Source: Dugong dugon
Taxonomy: Eukaryota; Chordata; Mammalia; Sirenia; Dugongidae
Direction of reading: 5' to 3'
NCBI GenBank assembly: GCA_030035585.1
Contig: CM057461.1
Coordinates: forward strand, 168,093,624 to 168,157,623
Length of the DNA: 64,000 nucleotides
Under the pieces are notes generated by a model, which did no database searches, had not been told where the DNA came from, and worked only from the letters and a program-made list of their open reading frames with translations. Each line of letters opens with the position of its first letter. The first letter of the stretch is position 1. The translations under genes and the position numbers were made by a program. Of this stretch, positions 26,160-35,867 are shown piece by piece.

Positions 26160-26512
26160 TAGGATAGGTTTGGCTGTATGCACCAGATACCTACTGACAG
26201 TGGTTTCACCAAAAAAGGATTTATTTTTCTCAGGCATCAAGAAGGGCAGAGGCAGGCAAAGTCTGTAAAGCTGCTCCCACTCATCAGGGTTTCAGGCTCC
26301 TTCTGGCTTCCCATTGTTCTGTCAGTAGCATGGTGGTTTTCAACCTCGTTTGCAGAATGGCTGCTGCCCCTCAGGTATACCTGTTCCAGGCAGGAAAGAG
26401 GATGGATGGAAGGCAAATGGCATAAGACATACAAGCGATTCTGCCACTTTTATCAAGGAAATGATAGCTTTTCCTGGACCTCAGATATTTTCATTTACAT
26501 CGTATTATTGGT
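26160..26512. mobile_element. Ancient mammalian interspersed repeat, family not named
   Basis: GTTTGGCTGTATGCACCAGA, then TTTCAGGCTCCTTCTGGCTTC and GCAGAATGGCTGCTGCCCCT. Related in layout to 24520-25030. It forms the first part of a 127-aa open frame that continues into the RTE fragment, so that frame is chimeric repeat sequence. Confidence 0.4.
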
Positions 26513-26732
26513 TATTAGGAGGGATCAGTGCCTGAGGAGGAAATCATGCTTGGTAAAGTAGAGGGTCAGCAAAAGAGAGGAAGACCCTCAACAAGATGGA
26601 TTGACACAGTGGCTACAAGCATAGCAACGATTGTGAGGGTGGCACAGGACCAGTCAGTGTTTCGTTCTGTTATACATAAATGGCTGCTAAGAGTCGAACC
26701 GATTTGACAGTACCTAACAACAACAATTATTT
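26513..26732 (+). mobile_element. RTE-class LINE 3' end, with ORF2 C-terminus and (AAC)n tail
   Basis: Encodes IRRDQCLRRKSCLVK, matching the C-terminal part of the RTE protein at 28207-29122. Then ATGGATTGACACAGTGGCTA, ATAGCAACGATTGTGAGG and the tail ACCTAACAACAACAA. Its last about 50 bases are the type of tail shared by AfroSINEs. Confidence 0.85.
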
Positions 26733-27683
26733 AATACCTTGTCTTGTGATAACTTAGAGCTACAAGGAAGTTGGGAAGATGATTATTTTTAACTAGTCTT
26801 GTTGGTACTCCAAACAAACTCAGAATTTTGTTAAAAGGAAGGAAGTGAAAAAGGATTTTGGGTTGACAGCAAGCAGTTATACATGAGACAGATGATTTAA
26901 CCAAATCAGAATTGCCCCTTTTGTTATGTATTAGCTTTCCTCCCCTAAATTTTTTTAAAAATGTCTGAAGTAATTGGAAATCAAGCAATTCTGCAATATA
27001 GACACCAAAAATTATCTGTGAACTAATTCATTGTTCTCTGAACAGCAACGAACACATACATTGCAGGAGTTTAATGAATATTAAATTGTGTTGATTGCTT
27101 CAACATTTTTCTTTAACCTAAAATTTCATTTTAACAGTTACAGCTGACTATTCGTATATACAATCAACTCCCAATTACCAAAGGGTGAAAACCCTGAAAT
27201 CTTGCTATTATTGGAAAATCTGGCTCCCCATTTCTTCTTTGCATTGTCATCTAGTGCAAATCTTTGACTCTTTCTTTAATCTTGGGGAGAACTCTGCTCA
27301 TTCTAACTGTGGCAAGACTCACGTGAAAGCTGATGTGAATTTCCTCTTTATACTCGGGTCGACTACCATAGAGAGCCTTTTCTTCTAATGATCTTCTCCT
27401 CCCTCAGCAGCAATTCACAGGCAGCAATCTAAAGGAGCAGCTACTTTGAGACTGGCCCTCTCAATCTTGACTATGAATCAGGATGAGAAATATTGAGTAA
27501 GGATATCAAATGTATTTGCTCAAGAGTTTACTAACTTTTCCCAAATTAGGTATTGACATTCTTACGACTTTACATCATCGAAGACACTGAGTTTATTCAT
27601 TCATTCGTCATCCACTCATTCTTGACAAATACCTCTTAAATTCCTACTTTGTGCTATATACATCGTGCTCAGCTCAAAATGCA
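26733..27683. other. Intron sequence with an L2-type remnant at its end
   Basis: No gene seen. An L2-like stretch lies at about 27590-27680 (TTCATTCATTCGTCATCCAC, then TACTTTGTGCTATATACATC). Confidence 0.45.
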
Positions 27684-27992
27684 TGTTGCTGTTAGTTGCC
27701 ATTGAGTCATCTCCAACTCATAGCCTGGTCCTGCACCATCTTCACAATCCTTGCTATGCTCAAGTCCACTGTTGGGGCCACGGTGTATTTTGAGTGCCTT
27801 CCTACCTAGGGGGCTCATCTTCCAGCACTATATGAGACAATATTCTGTTAGGCTCCATAGGGTTTTCTTTGGCTAATTCTCAGATGTAGATGCAGACTTT
27901 TCCTCCTACTCTGTCCTAAACTGGAAGCCTCACTAAAACCTGTCCACCATGGCTAACCCTGCTCCTATTTGAAATGCCAGTGACATAGCTTT
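27684..27992 (-). mobile_element. RTE-tailed SINE or RTE derivative, minus strand, 5' truncated
   Basis: Starts TTGCTGTTAGTTGCCATTGA (RTE-like tail) and holds the body CTGGAAGCCTCACTAAAACC and TGTCCACCATGGC, as in the element at 44715-45060, but lacks the tRNA-Gly-like head. Confidence 0.7.
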
Positions 27993-28206
27993 CAGCATAA
28001 TAGCAAAATATAACACAAAGTTACTCCAGTACATAATCACTCACAATACATAGTCACTCCCTTCTGCAACCAAATTGAGTAATATTTCTAAACATAGTTT
28101 AGAAAAGTACTTTCATAAATAACTGTCATTTTATTTTTGTTATAACTGGTCTAGTAAGTACGCTTGGGTGGAGGTGGGAGCAGATTATTCATGTAGATTA
28201 TGTAAG

Positions 28207-29122
28207 AATGGGAATTCCAGAACACTTAATTGTGCTTATGAGGAATTTGAACATAGATCAAGAGGCAGTTGTTTGAACAGAACAAGGCAATACTGCGTGG
28301 TTTAAAATCAGGAAAGGTGTGTGTCGGGGTTGTATCATTTCACCATACTTATTCAATCTGTATGCTGAGCAAATAATCAAAGAAGCTGAACTATATGAAG
28401 AAGAACACAGCATCAGGGTTGGAGGAAGACTCATTAACAACCTGTGATATGCAGGTGATACAACCTTGCTTGCTGAAAGTGAAGAGGACTTAAAACACTT
28501 ACTGATGAAGATCAGAGACTACAGCCTTCAATATGGATTACACCTCAACATAAAGAAAACAAAAATCCTCACAACTAGACCAATAAGCTACATCATGATA
28601 AATGGAAGAAACATTGAAGTTGTCAAGGATTTCCTCTGAGTTAGATCCATAGTCAATGCCCATGGAAGCAGCAGTCAAAAAATCAAACAATGCATTGCAT
28701 TGGGCAAATCTGCTGCAAGAGACTTCTTTAAAGTGTTAAAAAATCAAAGATGTCACTTTAAGGACTAAGGTGCACCTCATCCAAGCAGTAGTGTTTTCAA
28801 CCTCCTCATATGCCTATGAAAGCTGGGCAGTGAATAAGGAAGACCAAAGAAGAATTGATGCCTTTGAATTCTGGTGTTGGAGAAGAATGCTGAATATACC
28901 ATGGACTGCCAAAAGAATGAACAAATCTGTCTTGGAAGAAGTACAGCCAGAATGCTCCTTAGAAGCATGGATGGCAAGACTTTGTCTCACATACCTTGGA
29001 CATGTTATCAGGAGGGACCAGTCCTGGAGAAGGACATCATGCTTGGTAAAGCGGAAGGTTAGTGAAAAAGAGGAAAACCCTCAATGAGATGAATTGACAC
29101 AGTGACTACAATAATGTGCTCA
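28207..29122 (+). pseudogene. RTE-class LINE ORF2 fragment, reverse transcriptase to C-terminus, inactive
   Basis: Part of the ORF2 of an RTE (BovB-like) retrotransposon, which would make cDNA at a nicked target. Translation in pieces gives GNTAWFKIRKGVC, ISPYLFNLYAEQIIKEA and, at 28432-28464, NNL-stop-YAGDTTLLA: the catalytic YADD box reads YAGD, and a stop lies just before it. Further on come LAESEEDLKHLLMKIRD and, in a shifted frame (28770-29087), FSTSSYAYESWAVNKEDQRR, IDAFEFWCWRRMLNIPWTAK and LGHVIRRDQSWRRTSCLVK, the typical RTE C-terminus. The 5' half, including the endonuclease, is absent. The 3' untranslated end is missing too: the copy stops inside the sequence corresponding to GGCTGCAACAATGGGCTCAAG and is joined to the 303-bp inverted repeat. 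Confidence 0.93.
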
Positions 29123-29425
29123 AGCTAAAATGACTATTCCAGTTCAGTGAGAAATTTCTAATTACACCTTGTCACACAGTAATGCATTTTTCTTTGCCAG
29201 ACATGAGTTTGGTTATTGAGAATTGAGCCCAATTGCTCCCGGCAGGAGCTAGGGAAACAAAAAAAAATTCCCAAACATAAAAGTCCTTGGAAACAGAAAG
29301 TACAAACATTGCTTTCCCTGCTCCTGAGATATTACCTGAAAAAGCTTCCTGGCTATCTTTATCATGTCTGAACTATACCATAAACAAAAAACAAATAGGC
29401 ATTTTAAAACAATTTAAGAAAATTC
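29123..29425 (-). repeat. Inverted repeat arm B (303 bp, exact reverse complement of 23918-24220)
   Basis: Begins AGCTAAAATGACTATTCCAG directly after the broken RTE end and finishes AATTTAAGAAAATTC. The junction shares only a few bases (AGC) with the RTE sequence expected there, consistent with a templated insertion replacing the LINE 3' end. The arms are separated by 4902 bp. Confidence 0.97.
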
Positions 29426-31029
29426 AGAAATGTTATTTTTTTTACTAAAGACTCTTTCTTCAGGCAATTCCCATTGTTATCATTTCCTTAATTTTTATTA
29501 TCCTTTATTATCAATTTGCGTGTTATGAAGAAGGGCTTTTAGTTTTATGCTCCACTTGCTTCTAGATTCCTAACTGCTTATGTATTCTTTGAATCTGTGT
29601 TTAAATTTGAGAAGAGAAAGAAAATATGAGTAATGCTCCCTAGCTGTGTGTGGGGTGATTGCAAACTGTGTGAGAAGGAAGTGAATAAAGAGGTAATATA
29701 TAATTGTAAATCAACGCCAAGGCCCAGTGTTAGGCTTCTTTCAGTACCCTATTGGAAAAGAAGAATCTCCTGAGTTTCACAGATTAGCAAAAACTTTGTG
29801 TTTGCCATGCACTGAAAATACAATTAACAGTATATATGGGGAGAAGAAGGATGATGAAAACAGAAATTAGTCTTAAAAAAACAGTCATTCTAACTAGGTT
29901 ATGAAATACAAGTTCATATGTCTTATCTCAAAATATTTATTTAAGAGATATAGCAATAAAAATTAGAACCTACCTGTCTCTTTAGATTACTGGAAAGAAT
30001 TGATTGTGGTTTTGTAATAGTGTAAATTATCTGGGTTTGTCATTATTGTTTATAATTCTGAATTTTGTATTTTGTCTTTGGAAAGTGGCTATAGACAAAA
30101 AAATACAATTAGATGTTCTAATGCAAGAAGTTTAGCACGGATCTTTTTTTATCAACACATTTGTTCAAAATGCTAATCCAGATTGCTCTTAATGATTATG
30201 AGGGTGGTGTTCGAATTAATGGAAAACAGAAGCTGAAGTCTTAGGTATGTTAGTGATATTGCCATTGTTTAGTCTAAGAAAACTATTAAAGAGATAGTAT
30301 TAATACAGATAACTAAAGTGATTGCCTTCGTTGAAGTTTTTTCTTACTGAAAATGTGTAATGTACACTATATATCATATTATATAGTGTACATTAATTGC
30401 TGATACTAGGAAGTCATACTTGAAGGGAACGGGAAGTGGAAAATTGGATGAGCTAGCATTCAGCAGCCTCATCTCATTTGCCATTCATTCCTTTTGTGGA
30501 GAGCCAGCAGGGTGTCTGGTGCTGGGAGAGCTTTGGCAAACAACCTAGAAAGAAAACACACCTTCTGAAAAGGTAGTTAAATCTCAAAGACCTCCAGTTC
30601 CTTGGTATTTATACAGAAGTTGTGGTATTTTCTTTTTCTCTTATTCATTCTTGATAGAAGAAAGGACAAATAGACCCAAAAATCTTCACCAAGGAAAGGC
30701 TTTTTGGAAGAATTTTTAAGAAGACACAGGAGTCAGAGCAAAGCGTTACTGGGGAGGAGTAGAGGGAAGAAGAGGATTGGCAAGACCTGACTTTAAGTAG
30801 TGGACAGGAGGGACTCAGCACCCACGTCACATAAATGGCACCTCTTGGAAGTCTTGGGGGCATTCATTCTGGGGAAGTAAGATGAACCCGAAAATGTGGC
30901 TTATAGTAGTTAACCAGTCAGCATCCACTCAGAAACTTCTGCCCCTGAGCTTTATATGAAATCTATGAGAAGAACAAAAGAAAGATAATCTGACTGTTAG
31001 AGAATTTGTCACCCTGGTAGGGAGACCTG
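29426..31029. other. Intron sequence with no recognised element apart from one palindrome
   Basis: No gene seen. Apart from the palindrome at 30358-30395 it is ordinary AT-rich intron. The minus-strand 72-aa frame at 30645-30863 has no domain. Confidence 0.5.
30358..30395. repeat. Perfect 16-bp palindrome with 6-nt loop
   Basis: TAATGTACACTATATA, loop TCATAT, then TATATAGTGTACATTA. All 16 pairs are complementary. It could extrude as a cruciform. No transposon ends or function recognised. Confidence 0.95.
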
Positions 31030-31262
31030 TAGATTGATGTTTAACTGGATGGACATTGCTGTCAGACAGACTTGGGTTTGAGTCCTGGGGCCATAACTAA
31101 GTAGCTCTGTGATCCTTAATCATTCTGAGCCTCATCTTCTTCAGCTATCAAATGTGAATAATAAAAATATCAACTTCATAGGTAAAGATGAATTTAGATG
31201 ATTTATGTAGAATACCTAGCACAGTTTCTGGCACCTAGCACAACTCCATACATGTTAATTGT
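31030..31262 (+). mobile_element. MIR SINE
   Basis: B-box side TTGGGTTTGAGTCCTGGGG, core CTGAGCCTCATCTTCTTCAG and 3' part CACCTAGCACAACTCC are in MIR order. Confidence 0.75.
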
Positions 31263-31429
31263 TACTGTACTTGAGTGATCCACATATTTGTAACAGCAGA
31301 GATTCAATTAAAAATCCATGCTGTAAGAAATTAAGGGAGGGGCAATCTTTTAGACTGCAGTAATCAGGAAGCTTCAATAATTAGTCAAAGGGCAGATAAT
31401 CACTGAAAGTCCACTCTTCTGGGTAATGA

Positions 31430-31544
31430 TGCAAAAATGATCATGGCTTTGTCCCTGCTCAAGGAGCTTATAATGTAGTAAGGAAGACAGATATACACAC
31501 AGGATATTATAGTACAGAATGATGAGTGCTGTGTTAGAACAGCT
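31430..31544. mobile_element. L2-type LINE fragment
   Basis: TTGTCCCTGCTCAAGGAGCT and ATAATGTAGTAAGGAAGACAG follow the L2 pattern. Confidence 0.5.
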
Positions 31545-31799
31545 GTATCATGTGATAGCTTGGGTCACTGAAATTGGAGCTGAAGATCATGGATTCAAAT
31601 CCCAGCTCTGTTGCGTACTAGTTGTGTAATCTCGGACCAGGTACTTAACCGCTCTTTGCCCGAGTTTTCCCATGTATAAAAGACAGTAATAATAGCAATT
31701 ACATCCCAGAGTTGTGGTGAGGATTAAATGTGTGAATCCTGATGAGAGTCTAGAACAATGCTTATCACACAGCCCTCAGTAACTGCTAGTTGTTATTGC
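31545..31799 (+). mobile_element. MIR SINE
   Basis: GGATTCAAATCCCAGCTCTG, then GTAATCTCGGACCAGGTACT and GTGGTGAGGATTAAATGTGT are in MIR order. Confidence 0.8.
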
Positions 31800-32960
31800 A
31801 TTGTGCTAAGGGGAATGAGGAAGTTGACAGCTTTTCTAAACTCTCTTCCTTTTTGACATAAAGGTGGTTAGGAAAGGCTTCCTGGTGGAAGCAGAGTCTA
31901 AGAAAATAAGGCTGAGTAGGAGCTGGTCAGGTGAAGAGGAGAGAAGTAATTCAAGAGAGAGATGGCATGTGCAGACACCCAAAGGGGCAGGCATCTTTGT
32001 AGTACTGAAATTAATTCAAAATGTCTAGAATTTGGAATATGTGGGTAAGAACAAAGGAAGAAGAGAGATGAAAGAGGCCAATCATGAAGGGCTTTTAAAC
32101 TACTCTAAGGAGTTTAGACTTTCTCCCAAAAGCAACGGAGAGCCGTTGAGGAGTAATTTGACCAGATGATCGAAAATTCTGGAGACAGATGCCCAGAGGG
32201 AGAATGTGAATAAATAAAGACGTCATTGAGTTGAGGGTTAAACCTTGGAGAGGGCCAACATTTGGAGAAAGGGGAAAGAAAGAGAGTCAGTAAAGCAGGC
32301 TGAAAAAGAATGGACTTATGATGAGAACATCCAGGTAGCACCATGCTGGGATGCAGAGCGAGGATAGAGTTTCAAGTAGGAAGGGTTAAGCAAAGGTATT
32401 GAGTGCTATAGAGAGATCAAGCAAAGTGAGAACTGAGAGAAGTTTATTGGTTCTGGCAATTAGAAGGTGATTGGTGGCCTTGGAGCCCTGGGGGAGTGTT
32501 AGAGCTGGAAGCCATATGGTGGAGGTACAGAGACCAAGGAGAAAGTAGACTCCCTGGTTAAGGACTGTGAGTTCACCCAACTCAGCATTAAAAGAAGGGA
32601 AAGGACAGAAGTTAGAGGACACACACAATCTTTTGAATAGGCAAGACCCAGGAGTTTATTTTAGTGAAGAGGGAGAATTTAGAGCCACGGAAGGATCGTG
32701 AAAACCAAGATAGCTGATAGGCTTGGAAGGGAAAACGGATCTGCTTTATGTGACGTGGGGCAAATAAGACAGGATGGAGGGAAGGGCAGAGACCATCTTT
32801 GAGGAAGAAATAGGAGAAAATTAAGGGATAAGTTTGGAGAATGAGGAAAAATATGCAAAAATGTAGGACATGCTGTTATGGAAGGTTTTGAGTTAGCAGC
32901 TGTGGGAAAGGCATTAGGGACTTAATGAGAAATGAATAAAACAATTGCTGAGTGCTCATG
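31800..32960 (+). mobile_element. L2-type ancient LINE segment, diverged
   Basis: AAAGGCTTCCTGGTGGAAGC, GAAGGGCTTTTAAACTACTC and TTTAGACTTTCTCCCAAAAG match the long L2-associated consensus I recall. G/A-rich, no intact frame. The two minus-strand frames (32114-32344, 32386-32628) are shadows. Confidence 0.4.
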
Positions 32961-33366
32961 AGGCTAAGTTGTACCTCTTACATGACAAATTAATGAATTT
33001 AATTTTTCTGTAAGTCTCCTGTAATAGTGAGAATGAGAAACTTTTCCTACTTAATTTCTTAAGAAACTTGAATTTAATTCTGATGCAGAATTTTAGGAAG
33101 TTACTGAACGTTCTAAAATGGTTCTTCGTTCTCTAATTTATTTAGTTATACTAACTTTTTCACAAAATTCAATATTGGCTTTCAGAAGAACTACCTAAGT
33201 AGTGGTGATGTTGCCCAAGTAACCTGTCCTCCTACTTCCAATATTGGTTGCATTTTAGAATTTTTTACTTCCTGGCATGTTACACTCACATATCCCAAAA
33301 TGTTGACAATATAGCTTCTATAACTTACATGTGCTGTAACTGTACCTCACTGGTGTTGCTGTCAGA

Positions 33367-34068
33367 GGAGCCGTGGTAGCACAGTGGTTAAGTGCTCAAC
33401 TGTTAACCAAAAGGTCAGCAGTTCGAACCTACCAGCAGTTCTGCAGGAGAAAGATGTGGCTATAAAGATTTATAGTCTTGGATACCCCATGGAGAAGCTC
33501 TACTCCGCCCTATAGGGTCACTGTCATAGTTTGAATTATGCCCCCCCAAAAAAGTGTGTATCAGTTTGGCTGGGCCATGAATCCCAGAATTGTGTGGTTA
33601 GACCATTTTGTGATTGTAATTTTATGTTAAAGAGGATTAGGGTGGGATTGTAACACCACCCTTACCCAGGTCACATCCCTGATCCAATGTAAAGGGAGTT
33701 TCCCTAGGGTGTGGCCTGCACCACCTTTTACCTTATAAGAGCTAAAAGGAAGGGGAAGCAAGCAGAGAGTGAGGACCGTATACCACCAAGAAAGCAGTGC
33801 CAGGAGCAGAGCATGTCCTTTGGACCTTGGGTCCCTGCGCGGAGAAGCTCCTAGTCTGGGGGAACATTGATGAGAAGGCCAACAGAGAGAGAAAGGCTTC
33901 CCCTGGAGCTGACACCCTGAATTTGAGCTTTTAGCCCACTTTACTATAAGGAAATAAACTTCTCTTTGTTAAAACCATCCACTTGTGGTATTTCTGTTAT
34001 AGCAGCACTAGATGACTAAGACAGTCACTATGAGTCAGAATCGACTCAACAGCAACGGATTAGTCTGT
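33367..34068 (+). mobile_element. AfroSINE split by an LTR insertion
   Basis: The left part 33367-33521 starts GGAGCCGTGGTAGCACAGTG and reaches CCTATAGGGTCAC. The right part 34024-34068 resumes GTCACTATGAGTCAGAATCG and ends at the RTE-like tail. Removing 33522-34028 restores a normal SINE. Confidence 0.93.
33522..34023 (+). mobile_element. Solo LTR (502 bp) inserted in an AfroSINE, 5-bp TSD
   Basis: Runs from TGTCATAGTTTGAATTATG to GATGACTAAGACA, with TG...CA ends and a 5-bp duplication GTCAC (33517-33521 and 34024-34028). A possible polyadenylation signal (AAATAAACTTC) lies near the 3' end. A 5-bp duplication is typical of ERVL/MaLR-type LTRs. No internal viral genes are present. It must be younger than its host SINE. 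Confidence 0.88.
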
Positions 34069-34662
34069 CATTATCACTGCTTCTAATTGTTAACTAACCG
34101 CATTGCAGGGCTTGTCCTCTTCATATATTTCATTGAATATCAGTTTTTATATTCTTCCATATTTTTGATTTGTTTGCTTTCTTAATCACATTTGCCATAA
34201 TTTTACAGTAGCATTTCTAAGCCTTCAAATTGTCCAATTGGTAAGCTAAATGGATGTTTTAACATTTGGAAGAGAATTTCACCTTAAATCCTGCTTTTAT
34301 TTATTTTTTTAATGAAGTTTAGATCTTAGAGTTGCCTCATTCTAGTTTTAGAATCTTCCCCTAACACTGAAAAGCTTCTTCTAAGTCACTTCATGCTCTG
34401 CAGGGGCCCTACGAGTTGGGGGAGGCAGCTTTCAGTGCTTCAGCCAGTCCCACTTCAGTGATAAGGGGCATTACTGTCCTGACATGAACCTCCACTTAGA
34501 GAATTTTTCCCATTCTCTCATAGAGTCAAGCCAGACCAAAGAAAAGCAAATTCTGGGAAGTAAGTTCTCTGATGTGTTTGACCATAAAGCTGGGTTTCAG
34601 AAATCCAAGATTATCCCCAGCAGGGAGCCTAAATACAGCCTGAAACTACAATAAAAGAAGTA
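34069..34662. other. Intron sequence with no recognised element
   Basis: No gene or repeat that I can name. Confidence 0.45.
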
Positions 34663-34805
34663 CAGGCAGTCGCGGGATTATAAACATCCGATTTACAGAT
34701 AGCTCATACTTAAGAACAGACTGCCATAAAGCGTATTATATTAAAAGTTTGAGTAAATACAATGTTTCATAATAACGAACACATACACTACTTTGTGACA
34801 CTTAA

Positions 34806-34974
34806 GGAGCCCTGGTGGCACAGTGGTTAAAAGCGATCAACCGCTAACTGAAAGTCAGCAGTTCGAAACCACCAGCAGCTCCGCGGGAGAAAGATGTGGC
34901 AGTTGGCTTCTGTAGAGATTTACAGCCTTGGAAACCTTATGGGGTCGCTATGAGTCGGAATCCACTGGGTGGCA
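34806..34974 (+). mobile_element. AfroSINE, plus strand, form lacking the TCTACTCTGTCC block
   Basis: GGAGCCCTGGTGGCACAGTG, B box GTTCGAAACCACC, then CCTTATGGGGTCGCTATGAG with the usual GGCAGTTCTACTCTGTCC block absent. It sits in the DNA transposon at 34663-35867. Confidence 0.92.
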
Positions 34975-35165
34975 GTGAGTACATGAAAACATTGTGTGGC
35001 TTCAGCAGTATATCAGCTGGAGGAAGGAGAATGCTGTCCACCATTTAAAATCAGATTAGGTTACCGTTAACATTGTACTGTCAAGTGTGTAACTTTGTAT
35101 TTGCCTTTTTCCCCCCCATCTGAACTGTTTCTTTAATGTTTTTCTACAGTACTGTATACGTACGT

Positions 35166-35166
35166 A

Positions 35167-35206
<40 letters not shown>
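35166..35206 (+). repeat. (CA)n microsatellite
   Basis: About 20 CA units inside the DNA transposon. Confidence 0.95.
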
Positions 35207-35207
<1 letters not shown>

Positions 35208-35274
35208 TCTCTCTTTCTCCCTTCAGTATAATACTGTATGTACGTAGTTACTCTTATTACTATATTATTGTTTA

Positions 35275-35480
35275 GGAGCCCTGGTGGCACACTGGTTAAA
35301 GCACTTGGCTACTAACCATAAAGTGGGCAGTTCAAACCCACCAGCCGCTCCTCAGGAGAAAGATATGGCAGTCTACTTGTGTAAGGATTTATAGCCTTGG
35401 AAACTCTATGGGGTCGATATGAGTCAGAATAAACTCAACAGCAGTGGGTTTGTTTTTGGGGGTGGGGTATTATTATTATT
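35275..35480 (+). mobile_element. AfroSINE, plus strand
   Basis: GGAGCCCTGGTGGCACACTG to a GTGGGTTTGTTTTTGGGGG tail followed by (TAT)n. The flanks TACTATATTATTGTTTA and TACTATATTATTATGTTTA look like an imperfect target-site duplication. Confidence 0.9.
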
Positions 35481-35551
35481 ATGTACTATATTATTATGTT
35501 TAAGATATTTTAGTGTATTTGAAAGTGTTTCTTAAGTATTTTATATGCATA

Positions 35552-35711
35552 CCAAAACCAAACCCTTTGCTGTGAAGTCAGTCCTACTCACAACGACACA
35601 ATAGCACAGAGTAGAACTGCCCCATAGGATTTCCAAGAAGCGGCTGGTGTATTCGAACTGCCAACCTTTTCGTTACAGCCAAATTCTTAAACACTATGCC
35701 ACCAGGGCTCC
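35552..35711 (-). mobile_element. AfroSINE, minus strand, with TSD
   Basis: Starts CCAAAACCAAACCCTTTGCT and ends TGCCACCAGGGCTCC. TTATATGCATA flanks it at 35541-35551 and 35713-35723. Confidence 0.93.
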
Positions 35712-35867
35712 TTTATATGCATAGGAAGGTAAAATATATACTATATATTAAGACAAACATTTGACTGACATTAAATAAGAATCATATGTACCTGTTCCGA
35801 CTTACCTACAAATTTGACTCAAGACAGACTTAGGAACAGATCTCATTCATAACCCAGGGACTGCATA

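Larger units (their letters stand above)
34663..35867. mobile_element. DNA transposon (Tc1/mariner-type), broken by three AfroSINEs
   Basis: The left end CAGGCAGTCGCGGGATTATA follows TA. The right end TCATAACCCAGGGACTGC is the inverted partner. Outside the SINEs, segments match 21543-21881 (ACAGACTGCCATAAAGCG, GAAAGTGTTTCTTAAGTATT, GACAAACATTTGACTGACAT). The centre (about 34998-35520 without the SINE) is absent from the 21543 copy. No transposase frame is visible. Confidence 0.8.

Noticed and set aside
26178-26561. 127-aa open frame
   Set aside because: It runs from an ancient interspersed repeat into an RTE 3' end; chimeric repeat sequence without a coherent product.
28770-29087. 105-aa frame as a host gene
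   Set aside because: It is the C-terminal part of RTE ORF2 (WCWRRML and GHVIRRDQSW motifs).
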